DNA of 30,433 bases from Lobulomyces angularis. Taxonomy: Eukaryota > Chytridiomycota > Chytridiomycetes > Lobulomycetales > Lobulomycetaceae. The stretch lies in contig JADHYX010000265.1 in assembly GCA_027604685.1 (NCBI GenBank), positions 1 through 30,433 on the forward strand, given 5' to 3'. The stretch's first letter is position 1. Each line of letters begins with the position of its first letter. The position numbers and the translations under genes were made by a program. Below, one piece after another: positions 11,098 to 21,375 of this stretch. The notes beneath the pieces were generated by a model. The model was given only the letters and a program-made list of their open reading frames with translations. It was not told the origin of the DNA and did no database searches.

Positions 11098-11241
11098 TTC
11101 AAAAACTCATTACTATGAGCTGATGCTGTTTAGCATACAGGAACGCTTTTGCAGAGTAAAGAGTTCTATTGTTGATAGCTTTTCTTTACAGCGTCCAGCT
11201 ACTCAGTATTAACCGTTATGCATCATTGTTGAGTTTTTGAA
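11098..11241. ncRNA. Candidate structured RNA (or MITE-like palindrome) in divergent promoter
   Basis: A GC-richer island with no good reading frame. A perfect 12-bp inverted repeat, TTCAAAAACTCA (11098-11109) and TGAGTTTTTGAA (11230-11241), closes it. Nested inside are TGATGC (11121-11126) with GCATCA (11220-11225), GGAACGC (11140-11146) with GCGTCC (11193-11198, one bulge), and GTAAAGA (11157-11163) with TCTTTAC (11184-11190), capped by CTAT/ATAG. All stems nest in one rod. Competing local hairpins exist (CTCAT/ATGAG, ATGCT/AGCAT). I cannot match it to U1-U6, SRP, RNase P or tRNA. A 12-bp inverted repeat alone can arise by chance in AT-rich DNA; the nesting is the stronger point. Strand unknown. 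Confidence 0.4.
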
Positions 11242-11362
11242 TGTCCCACTTATTATTAAAATTATGGACTTATTTTCAAAAAATGGAACATTAAAATTAT
11301 ATAAAAACATCTAAGGCATTTTTTAAATTTTCTCTTAAAACAAAGATATATTAAAATTAACA

Positions 11363-13298
11363 ATGAAAAACCTAGTTACGGTAATCTCGATTGCTGCCAT
11401 TACAGTCTTTTTGATCACCACTAAGAAAAAAAAACCCACTTACAATAACATACCAGTTTATAAAGGTGGTGTATTTTTCTTTGGGCATCTATTTCAATTC
11501 TTGAAGTTTGGTAAAAAGAAGAAGGTCCATGAGCTAATAGAAGATTTTAATAAGTCTGATCCTATAATTTCGTATTATTTTTTCAATGTGGAGGGTATAA
11601 TGACCAGTAAAGCAGGTAATTTGACTTTCACCGTTTTCTTAGCATTTTATTTAATTTTTTTTTTTTAGAATTAATTAGAGGTGTGTTAAATTCCAAAAAC
11701 TTTGTTAGGTATCAATATCCTTTGTTGGTTATTAACCTTTTCGTTAAATCAGAGACGATTTTGCTATCAAAGCGTTTGAGGGAATTTCTAAATTTTCACT
11801 TTTCGTACTTCCAACATCCGACTTATGGTAACAAACCTATTTTTCTTTATAACCAGAAATTTTATTTTTTTTGCGCTAAAAGGAAGAAGCACAGAAAAAT
11901 GATACAACCGGCATTTGCTCCACAGCATTTGGAGAGAAGTTTCAATGTTACTAGCGAAGTTTGTGATAGACTTTTTGCTTTAATAGAAGACGGTAGTAAT
12001 AATGTACCAATGCACGACTATTTGAATTACATCAGGTAATCGTGTTTATTAAACCTTAAAAATTTGAATCTTTCTTAGTTGTGATGTTATTGGAAAAGTT
12101 GCATTTTCTTATGATTTTGAATTTACTAATTCGATAAAAAACTTGAAAGATCCAAAATTTAATGTTATACGCCAATTCGATTCTATTGCTAGTAATTATG
12201 AAAAAAATTTTTCCGAACTTAAATTTTTTTAGCCGCTGTTGGAATGAGAATAGCGACACCAAAAGTATTGTGGGGGTTGTTAGGCGCTTATCCAGATAAA
12301 GGAACTCACGCAAATATATCCAACACTGTTCGTAGAATTGTTCAGGAAAAGAAAAGTGGAGTAAGTGAAAATAAATCTTATGCAGAAGCAGCAGTTGGAA
12401 AGTGGGGTAAAAAAAATGTTACTGAAAAATATTGACTAATTCACTTTATTGCAGAAATGGATGTTTTGGATAGGTTATTGGAAAATAGTTCAGAAACTGA
12501 AAGCGATCCACATGAAAGCGAAGAAGCACCATTTACAGATGAAGAACTTTGCGACGAAATTTTTGGGTTTTTCTTGGCTGGTAATAGGAAGAGTAAAATT
12601 TTAATTTTAATATTTTATTGATAGGCCATGAAACAACAGCTAATTCTTTAAGCTTTATGTTGTTGGAATTAACTAAATATCCATTGATTGCTAAACGATT
12701 AACAGAAGAAATAGATCCCGTTATGAACGACGGCAATTTCGCTTTCCAAAAATTGGGAGAATTGAAATATCTTGATTGTTTTATAAAAGAGTCTCTCAGA
12801 ATGCACCCTGTACTTCCAGGTTTGCAAATTTTATTTTTATAATGACAAAATTAACCTTTATCTTTTAATGCAGGTATTGGTAAAGTTGCAAGTAAAGACG
12901 AATTTTTAGGCGAATATTTTATTAAGAAAGGAACACCAGTTATGGCGAATTTAATGTGTGTTCATTTTAGTGAGCAATACTGGGATAAACCAAAAGTCTT
13001 TTTGCCAGAGAGATGGGAAAATAACTTTACGCCAGTACCTGGTAGTTACGCTCCATTTGGTGATGGACCGCACAATTGTAAGAAATATATTAATTAATTT
13101 TTTTTAATGTTATAAAAATCATTAGGCATCGGGCAGAAGCTTGCTTTAATCGAAATGAAAGTGGTGTTAAGCAAGATACTACACACATTTGACTTCGTCC
13201 CAAGGGAAGGTCAAAATTTTGATGTGGTATACAATTTAACAATGAGATTGAAAGATGGAATTTACTTAAATTTGAAAAAGAGAAAACACGTAAAATGA
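11363..13298 (+). CDS. Cytochrome P450 monooxygenase, 10 exons
   Basis: Heme-thiolate monooxygenase, ER-anchored by one N-terminal hydrophobic helix (residues 4-19) followed by a KKKK stop-transfer. ATG 11363, nine introns, TGA 13296-13298, about 501 residues, the normal microsomal length. Motifs: WKKHRKMIQPAF (C helix, 123-134), AGHETT (I-helix proton relay, 311-316), ESLR (ExxR, 367-370), PERW (421-424) and the heme loop FGDGPHNCIG with cysteine ligand Cys445. The arginine usual two residues before the heme cysteine is histidine. Introns 11709-11752 (44 nt) and 11828-11882 (55 nt) lie inside a region that stays open when unspliced; removing both restores a normal B-C region (NFVRDDFAIKAFEGIS then DLWKKHRK). 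Family assignment and substrate cannot be made by eye. Divergent from the ABA4-like gene. Confidence 0.94.
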
Positions 13299-13575
13299 TG
13301 GGGAAAACATGAATAGGATACTATATATATCTTATTTTTATCTTTTTTTATTATTATTTAAATTAAAAATTTTGGTTAAAATTTAGTACAATCCACATAT
13401 GCTTATAATCATATTCATAATTTTAATACATAATAAATTTTTAAATATTGACTTCATTTTTTTTTTTATCATTAAAAATGAATTTATACTGGGGGAGAAC
13501 TCGTTGAAGAATGAAATTTGAAGTCTTTATCAAAAAAAAAAGTTTTTTAAATTTGAATTTTTTTTCACTTTATAT

Positions 13576-14783
13576 CTATTTCATTAATTCATCATAGTTA
13601 GAATTATCTATATTCAAACTTTGCATACTCTCTTTTAAACTATCTCTTGAACTTTTATGACGCAAGGGAGAGTGGCTTAAGTTTTTTTCTCTAAAATGGC
13701 TTCTTTCACTTTTTTTTAAAGCTATAATGTCATCAATATGGGAAGCAAGCAATTCTATGGCAACAGTATTAGCTTTCCCTCTTGGGATTATTACATCCGC
13801 AAATCGTTTACTAGGTAATATGTATTCTTCAAAGCCCGGTTTGACAAACCTGACATACTGATTTAATACGTAGTCAATTTTTCTGTTAAACTTTTCAGTA
13901 TCACGTAAAACTTGTGAAGCTAATCTGTCATCATCATCAACATCAACAAATACCTAGTTTAGAGAGATATGTGTATTTAATAAGTATTTTACCATAAGTT
14001 ACCTTTAAATTTAAACTATCTCTGACATCTTTAGAATAAAGTATGAATATGCCTTCTAAAATAACCTTTAAAAAGTTAAATAAAATTTTTCCCTTAAAAA
14101 TTATTTGTATCATACAACATCAGGATTTAAAATCGAGTTACTTTGGTCTAACCTAACATGATTTTTATAATCATACTTTGGAACTGTAGCAACTTCATTA
14201 TTTTTTAGCTTTTCCAAAAATTGATTAAACAGGACAAAGTCAATAGCCTCTGGAGTATCAAAATTAAAACAGCCTTTGTTCGCCTAAAATAGAAAAGATA
14301 AAAAAAAAAAAAAAAAAAAAAACTTTAAGTACCATTCTGAGTTCTTCTTTAGTTAAAATTCTATAAAAGTCAGATAAACGAACTCTAACTACCTTAACTG
14401 GAGTGTTTAAAAAAAAAAAAAAAAAAATGTAGGAGTTACTTATTTTTTATTCCGTACCTGATGTAGATCTATCTTTTTCTAAAAGTGTACTTATAATTTT
14501 TTGACAAACTTTGGTTTTTCCTGAACTTGAACCTTACATTTATAAAAAAAAGGAAATTAGAAATAAACTTTTTCTGCAAAAAACAAAAGAAAAAATTTAA
14601 AAGGAATTAAGAGTGCAATTTTATTAAACAAAACAGCAATAATGGTTCTAGAATATTTTAATTTTTATAGTTACCTCCCGCAACACCAATTAGGAATGGT
14701 TGTGGGGACCCAAAGCTTAAATTTTTGGTAATGGATGGAGGTGGATATGTAATGGAAATTGGTTCTGAAATATCTACACTCAT
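13576..14783 (-). CDS. Uridine-cytidine kinase-like protein, 6 exons
   Basis: Nucleoside kinase of the pyrimidine salvage pathway (uridine or cytidine to UMP or CMP), cytosolic. ATG 14783, five introns, TAG at 13576, 275 residues, as for single-domain UCKs. The Walker A loop is intact (GVAGGSSSGKT, 33-43). FDTPEAID, PKYDYKNH, PDVVILEGIF (Walker B region), VKPGFEEYILPSKRFADVIIPRG follow in order. Oddities: the catalytic Asp normally two residues before FYR is one residue before it (LSDFYR), and the arginine-rich lid (usually RLSRRVLRD...RGR) reads RLASQVLRD...FNR. There is no C-terminal UPRT domain; the tail is Ser/Lys-rich. The enzyme may be altered or inactive. Two introns carry T tracts of about 18 and 24 bases. 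Head-to-head with POLK, 197 bp apart. Confidence 0.9.
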
Positions 14784-14980
14784 TAAAATATTTGTGGCCT
14801 ATTAAAAATTACAAATGATTTCCACTTAAAAGTGTGAATTTTTAAATGTATTTCTTTTTTCTTAACAAAAAACAAACCACAAATTTTTTCCTAAAAATAA
14901 TTGAACTGTAATTAAAGCGAGCAAGCTTGCGTTATTCAAAATTCCCTGCATTCTATATTGTCTTTATAAAAATTGTTTAT
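14784..14980. promoter_or_regulatory. Compact bidirectional promoter between UCK-like and POLK
   Basis: Only 197 bp separate the two start codons on opposite strands, so transcription of both genes must start here. The stretch is A/T-rich with one GC-richer patch (GCGAGCAAGCTTGCG, around 14916-14931) that contains the near-palindrome GCAAGCTTGC and may be a factor-binding site. Confidence 0.55.
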
Positions 14981-17331
14981 ATGGATCAAAATTTTCATGA
15001 CACCAATGACGACAACAGCTTAAAGAGAAGATTGTTGATTAATCAAAATAAAGAAAGCTCGAATGGGATACATACAAGAGAGGAAATTCAAAATATAATT
15101 TATGAAGTTTCAAAAGGGTCTAAGTTTTTTAATAATGAAAAAGTTAAAGATGATTTAAGTACAGAAAAAATGAATGCTTTGATACAAAAAGCAGTAAGTG
15201 TTTTAACATAGTTTATTAATTCAAAATGTCACTATTTTATATTTAGGAGATTATCAAAGGAAAAGATCTTGTAGTTGAAAGATCTGTGGTTGAGAACAAG
15301 ATTAAGGAATTAAAAAAAAATAGAAACTTGGATAATTTCATAGGTAAACAACGTTAAATGTGAACTGTTTATTTCTTATATTTATTAATTTTTTTTTTAG
15401 TTCATATAGACCAAGGTTGCTTCTTGGTTTTTATAATTAAATTTTTTTATTTTAGATGCATTTTATGCAAGCGTTCATGAATTAGAGAACCCAGAATTAA
15501 AAGACAAGCCAATGGCTGTTGGTGGCGAAAGAATGTTATGTACAGCTAATTACGCTGCTAGACGATACGGGGTCAGATCGGCAATGTATGTTTTATTACG
15601 ATTGAACAATATGAAATAACTTTTTAATCATACAATAGGCCAGGTTACATTGCTAAAAAGGTAATGTAGGACTAGATGTTTTTTTTTTTGACTTCATTCC
15701 TGATACTCATTAGCTTTGCCCTGAGTTGATATTGATTCCTGTTAATTTTCCAAAATATGAAGCATTCGCATCACAAATTCGACAAATTTTTGAAGTATAC
15801 GATCCAAATTTTCAATCTATGTCTTTAGATGAGGCGTATTTGAATATCACTGGTTTGATTAATAGAATTACTGTAAAAAAGAATATTTTATTTTTTAATC
15901 CAGATTATTCTGTGAAGCACAATATGAGCCCAGTTGATGTTGTGAATGAAATTAGAAATAAAATATATTTAAAAACCAAATTAACGGCCAGTGCTGGTCT
16001 AGCTGCAAACAGATTTTTATCTAAAGTTTGTTCAGATATTAACAAACCAAATGGTAGCATTGGGCGATTTTAATATATTGTTTATGGTAATTATTAATTT
16101 TTATAATAAGGTTTATATGTGCTGCCTAACAATGTTGAAGCGATCATGGAATTTGTGCATAAGCTAAACATAAGAAAAGTACCAGGCATAGGACGTGTTT
16201 TGGAAAAAACATTAAATGGTTTAGATATCACAACTTGCGGAGATATTGTAAAGTTACATTCACTTGCATCTCTTATTTATGTATTTTTTAAGTTAAAGAA
16301 TAATGTTTTGTTATATAAGTTAATGAGCAATACTACATTTAATTTTCTTTTAAAAAGATCTTTAGGATTAGGAGATGTAGAATTCAGGTAATTTTCACAA
16401 TTTAGTAAGAACTTATACGCATTTGTTATATCAGTGATGCTGAAAGAAAAAGTATTGGGGTAGAAAGAAGTTTTGAACCTATTGATAATATGGAACTTAT
16501 GATTTTAAAGTTGGAAACAATGTCTTCTTCTCTAGCAGAAGATTTAACTGAAAAAAATTTAAAAGGACTCGTTTTGACTCTTAAATTAAAATCATATGAA
16601 TTTAAATTAACAACTAGATCCAAAACGCTATCAAATTCAATACACACTTTTGAAGACATATTTTCTAATTCGAAACAGGTATAACTTCTTACTTTATTAA
16701 ACTGCTAAAATTCGATAGTTGCTAAAGGCAGAATTCAAAGAAAGGAATTTCAATCTAAAAGTTAGATTACTTGGTTTACAACTGTCGAAGTTATCTTCTG
16801 TTTCGACACTTAATGAAAATGATGGTATATTAAAATATTTAAAAAGAGGGAGGGATCCTGAAAGTGAAGATTATAAATGCTTGGATTCGGTACAGCAAAG
16901 ATGGCAATATTTAATTTTTTAAATTTTTTATTTCCCTCGTTACGGTTTAGACCAAAAGGGAAGCAAATAAATTTATTTGCCCTGTTTGCCAAGAAATTTT
17001 TACCACAGAATTAAAAATCAGTTCTCATATAGAATTTTGTTTACATGTAAAAACATCATTTAAGTGTTTCTTTTCATTTAATTTTAATTTATTTTAGAAA
17101 AGCAGTAGCGCTGTAGACGCTTTTCCATCCAAAAAAAATAAATGCCATCGAACAAATCCAATGACAAAAGATAATATCAGTCAGAAATCAATCTTTTCTT
17201 TTTTGGAAACAAAAAATAAAAAAAAAATTGATAAAAAGACGATTTTCTGCCCAATTTGCAACGCCATTTCATTTGACGAAGAGAACGTTGCTGAATTAAA
17301 TTCACATATAGATAATTGCTTACGGTCTTAA
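14981..17331 (+). CDS. POLK: DNA polymerase kappa (Y family) with two UBZ4 fingers, 12 exons
   Basis: Translesion DNA polymerase acting at damaged forks through PCNA and ubiquitin. ATG 14981, eleven introns, TAA 17331, about 599 residues. It has the kappa N-clasp ([15 protein letters not shown]), then VHIDQDAFYASV with metal ligands Asp107 and Asp109, and SLDEAY with Asp198 and Glu199, the same positions as in human pol kappa, which supports the splicing. Then [20 protein letters not shown], helix-hairpin RKVPGIG, little finger GVERSF. The C-terminus carries two CCHC UBZ4/Rad18-type fingers (CPVC...HIEFC, 500-520; CPIC...HIDNC, 573-597) and between them a PIP-like box QKSIFSFL (551-558). Unusual splicing: a 15-nt micro-exon at 15401-15415, a 22-nt exon GCCAGG...AAAAAG, and a 39-nt intron 16281-16319 that is in frame and stop-free. 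Convergent with GS B. Confidence 0.96.
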
Positions 17332-17545
17332 TAATTAGCTAAAATTTTTTAATTCGTAATTGTTACATTAATGAATTCATTTCAGCTTTCATTTTTTTAA
17401 GTGATTTTTTAAAAAATGGGTTTGAAAACAATTGAGGTTAACAATTGGAAAATAACAATTTCTTAATAATAAAAATATAAATATTTCTATCTTTTTTAAA
17501 GCAGAATTAAACGCAATAGCATGATAACAATTTAGTTTTTAAAGA
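17332..17545. terminator. Convergent 3' region, POLK and GS B
   Basis: About 214 bp of A/T-rich sequence between two stop codons facing each other; poly(A) sites for both genes must lie here. No further feature visible. Confidence 0.4.
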
Positions 17546-19490
17546 TTAAACAGTTTCCATGTATCTTGAAACTTCCCAACTGGTAACTTGCCGTTCCCAA
17601 AGTGCCCATTCGTGATCCCTAGTGGAAGTGAAATGATCAACAAAATTATCACCAAAAACTTTTCGAGCTATTGAATCTTTTTTTTTCATTGTTTCAGAAG
17701 CTTCCTTTAAGTTCCTTGGTAACCTTTCACCTTAACGCAGTAATGTAAATCTAAAAGAATCAAAATAAAAAGGATGTACCTTTTCCTACAGCGTCTCCTT
17801 CTAAGGGACCAAAAGGCAATTCCAGATTATGTTCGATACCATATAATCCACTACCCAAAATAGCTGCTATGGCTATGCTTGAAAATAAAATAATTATGAA
17901 TTTTCTTCATCATTGATGTGGCTTACTATGGATTTACATCTGCACCGGTGACTCTCATTTCTAGTCTTGTGGCACTTGGTGGGCAAAGAGGAGGGCAAAT
18001 CAAACGAATCGCTATTATTCTATGAAAAAATAAAACTAAAATGCATATTATACCAGCGGTTCTATTTTCGAAACCATAAGTGACAGTAACTGGAGCCCAG
18101 TAATTTTCCACCAAACGTTTATAGCTGTTAATAACTGGAGCTACGTAAACACAATATTCTTAGTATTTCATATGCATATTCATTTAAAATACCATAACAA
18201 GCCATCATTGACGGTAGTCCTAAAAGAATTCCAGCAAGAAAATTCTTCATCAATGGGGTGATTAATGTTAGTGGGTTTTTTGTATCGCCAACTGCGCTAA
18301 ATAGATTTTCTCCTGAAGTTAGACTAGCCAAACTCACGTGAATGTGACCAGAACAGCCAGGAAGATCATTGTAAGGTTTAGCCTAAAGGGAATAAATATT
18401 ACACAAAAAATTAATGTATCTTTACCATAAAACAAGACGTTATACCATATTCCAATCCAATTTGTTTAACGGTAGTTTTAAAAAGATGTGCTCTATCAGC
18501 CATATTTAAAGCATCAGAATAATATAATGCAGCTTCATAAACTCCAGGTCCTGTTTCAGTGTGTAAACCTTCTATCGGTATATCAAATGACAAACAACGA
18601 TCATAAATTTCATGGAAGAATTCCTTATTTAAGGTAGTTCGTGTGACAGAATATCCAAACATTCCTCTGGTTAATGGGTCTAAATTCACACCTTTCTTAT
18701 GAAAAAGTGTTTCTGGAGTTTCTGTCGTTTTAATTAAAAAAAAAAAAGTTATTTCTAAATGTATATTGCAACTTTTGTACCTTTGAAGTTAAACCATTCA
18801 TACTCCATTCCACAGTTTGCTTATGGTAAATGCGCTTAGATAGCAAATGAAATAAAACTTTACCTTTATAACCTAAGTTGGATAATTTGTGCACAAACTT
18901 CTTTAAAAGTCCTCTAGGACAGCTATCTAGAGGGAGGTTAGTTACAGGGTCATAAAAATCTACTAAAAAGTATGGACTAGAAAAAATAGAGTTGAATATT
19001 AAGTAATACATTAGTTAGGTTATAACCAATTATTTTCCCAAGTTATTCTTCTAAAAGTGTTTATATCAATTTTTGCAATTACATCAGTATATCCATTTTC
19101 AGAATTTGAAATTTTCTAAAAAATATAAGTCAAGAAAGAATTGAAATATTACATTTTTAAATTCATATAATTTATCGTGCATGTCCCATCCGAAAACAAC
19201 TAATAAAGATTTTTAAGATGAAAAAGCGAGATAAATAGAGTTAGATCAGAATTGGAAAAAAGTGAGTGAGAATAAAACTACCTGAACAGAAGCCAAAACC
19301 TTTTGCGAAAAATTAAATTATACAATATATGTGTCAAAATTAACTTACCAGCATCTAAACTTTTTACAGCTTTATCCTTATTTACAACCTTTCCCCTTGT
19401 AATACCATCAATGTCACTCCCACTTAACTTAATTTTAGTTTCATTCTTAAGAATGTCTTGAATTTCTTTTAATGTATGCGATTTTGACAT
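17546..19490 (-). CDS. Glutamine synthetase B (GSI/lengsin-like fungal type), 12 exons
   Basis: Second GSI-fold ligase, 462 residues, ATG 19490 and TAA 17546, eleven introns. The N-terminus (TLKEIQDILKNETKIKLSG then DIDGITRGKVV) and FGWDMHDKLY are typical of lengsin-like eukaryotic GSI proteins. Catalytic set is complete: GMEYEWFNFKETPE (140-153), HTETGPGVYE (203-212), canonical ATP motif KPYNDLPGCSGHIHVS (250-265), NSYKR (326-330), YGFENRTAAIRL and ATRLEMRVTGAD, then NPYIAIAAILGSGLYGIE. It therefore looks active for ATP-dependent amide or gamma-glutamyl bond formation. An 18-nt micro-exon (19282-19299) encodes GFGFCS. It differs strongly from GS A, so the two are old subfamilies, not a recent duplication. 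Confidence 0.95.
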
Positions 19491-19998
19491 TAATATTTTG
19501 TAATTGAATTTATGGTGAAGTTGTAAGTTTATGAAATTTATTTATCAAATGAAGGATATTCGGAAAAAAACATATTTCTGCGAAATTTGATTCATATAGA
19601 CTGAATAAAAGCAATTTTAATTTACCCAAGAAAACACTCCTCTTAAAGTGTCTAAATTTGTTTGTTATTTACTATAGGTTCATAAGGGTAATTTATATGT
19701 GAACTGGATGGAAACTGTAACAAACTCTTTCAAACAATGTATGAAGGAGATCTTGGTTATGATTTTATATCATTTTACCAATGATCTTTGATTCCTCATG
19801 CTTCAAATCTATATTAAATGAAATATATCAATTTTCATTATTCAATCTTTGCATTTATTTATTTGAATTACTTCACATCTTAAAAAATGCGGACTTTAAA
19901 AAACTTGAGTTACTAATAGGCTAAAGTGGATAATTCATAATCCTGACTAAACGACAATAGGGATTTAATAAAATTATTGAATACTATTAAACAAAAAC
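19491..19998. promoter_or_regulatory. Divergent region GS B / unknown gene, with hairpin
   Basis: 508 bp between divergent start codons. It is less A/T-monotonous than other gaps but has no supportable ORF. It contains the long hairpin at 19748-19787 listed separately. Confidence 0.45.
19748..19787. other. Inverted repeat, about 15 paired bases
   Basis: AGATC-TTGGT-T-ATGAT on the left pairs with ATCAT-TTT-ACCAA-T-GATCT on the right around a TTTAT loop: three 5-bp blocks separated by a one-base bulge and a small internal loop. It could be an operator-like palindrome, part of a small RNA, or chance in AT-rich DNA. Confidence 0.5.
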
Positions 19999-21375
19999 AT
20001 GGAGGAATTGTTTTTTGATGATGCTGAAAAAAGTATTGTAAAATGCATTTCAAATTTACACTAAAAAATTTTAGGTATTTCAGACTTTGAATTTAGTAAT
20101 CACAGTACAGAAAGATCATCAGATTCTATATCTATTATCTCATCAATAAATGAAATAGTCGTTGATAGTTTAAGTCCTTCCACTGAAAGTAAACTTACTA
20201 AAGACTATAACCTGGAACAGTTGAAACAAACTGAATCATACACACCAGATTTTAATTCCGTTGAATCAAATTCAAATAGAAACAATTCGGATATTTTGAA
20301 AGAAACTTTTAAAATTATAAATTGTGCTTCGGAATTGTCTTCCGTTGTAAAATCCGAAGTTAGTGATGAAGAATTTCATTCATATGACTCTGAGTTGGAT
20401 TTTCTAAATACCAGTCATAATTCATTTAACCCTATTTTGAAACAAGAAGAGATGTCTAGCAACAAAAGTGAGCAATTAAAGTCTTCCAGTATTCTGGGAA
20501 ACAATACAGAAAATACTGACAAAATCTTTAATCTCATTGAACACGAATTATCTGAAGAGAAGTATTATAGTGACGAGTTTGAAACTGATACTTGTTCCTC
20601 GCCAACTAATGAGTTCTACTTGGATGCTTTTGATGATACAGAGTTTCTGGCGAAGGTATTACAGAAATTGTTGTCGAAATTGATGTATTTACACTCTTAA
20701 TTTTGTTTTTAGGAAAATACTTCCAAAATTACAAATTACTTTTTCCAAAACTTAATTTACAAAATTAATTCAAAAGAGGAATTTAGTGAAAATAATCGCC
20801 ATAATTTTTACTCTTTTAATCAACCTCTTTCAGAAACTATGATGAACCGGTTAACAAAAAAAAATGCGGCATTGAAAATTGAGAGGTGCTACACTATTGA
20901 CAAAAGTAGAAAAGTTTCTTGTAATTTTTTAAAAGAAACTATTGAAGAAATTAAATTTAAAACTCTGACCGATATAGTAAATATTTATTGATTGATTTGT
21001 GTTTTATTTTTTAATAGCCTAATGATAACTTTGTGGAGAGATTGAAATCAAATATGCAGGTTTCCAGGTAGCAAAAAGTAATACGAATTCAATTTTTTGT
21101 TTATTGAGTGTTTCATAGAGAAAAGGCGAAATTCAGAATGGAATCAAATTTTTTGAAAAATCAAGTACAAAAGTTGAAATTGAAACTATTATTACAAGAA
21201 GATGTCATAGAGAAAGTAACTGCCTTAAAGTTTAACAAATTAATTTTTTTTACTGGTTCAATAGGATTACATTAGATTGATTGGAGAGTTGGCGTATCAC
21301 CTACCCAACCCAAACGAAGATAAGCATCTAATTTGGAAAAAGTTGCTTGAGAAATTCGTAAATTCAAATACATAA
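19999..21375 (+). CDS. Unrecognised acidic Ser-rich protein with C-terminal coiled coil, 6 exons
   Basis: No family recognised. Exons 19999-20032, 20075-20655, 20713-20976, 21018-21067, 21119-21215 and 21265-21375 sum to 1137 nt, giving 378 residues in one continuous frame, which supports the model. The first 205 residues are acidic and rich in Ser, Asn and Asp/Glu (for example SDEEFHSYDSELDFLN) and probably disordered. The middle is Lys/Asn-rich. The end (about 300-345) is a charged heptad-like helix (AKFRMESNFLKNQVQKLKLK) followed by YIRLIGELAYHLPNPNEDKH and a short amphipathic helix. The last block looks conserved rather than random and may be the functional domain. Such architecture suits a centrosomal or scaffold protein, but that is only a guess. 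Upstream of the cyclin on the same strand, 534 bp apart. Confidence 0.75.

Larger units (their letters stand above)
10950..11362. promoter_or_regulatory. Shared divergent promoter region of ABA4-like and P450 genes
   Basis: 413 bp separate the two start codons, so both promoters must lie here unless one has a distant start. The middle is occupied by the tandem 14-mer and the structured island; both flanks are A/T-rich. No specific transcription factor site is recognisable. Confidence 0.5.

Noticed and set aside
15850..15905. A 31-nt intron in POLK (GTAAAAAAG...AATCCAG)
   Set aside because: Removal shifts the frame into a stop; the unspliced frame continues conserved sequence.
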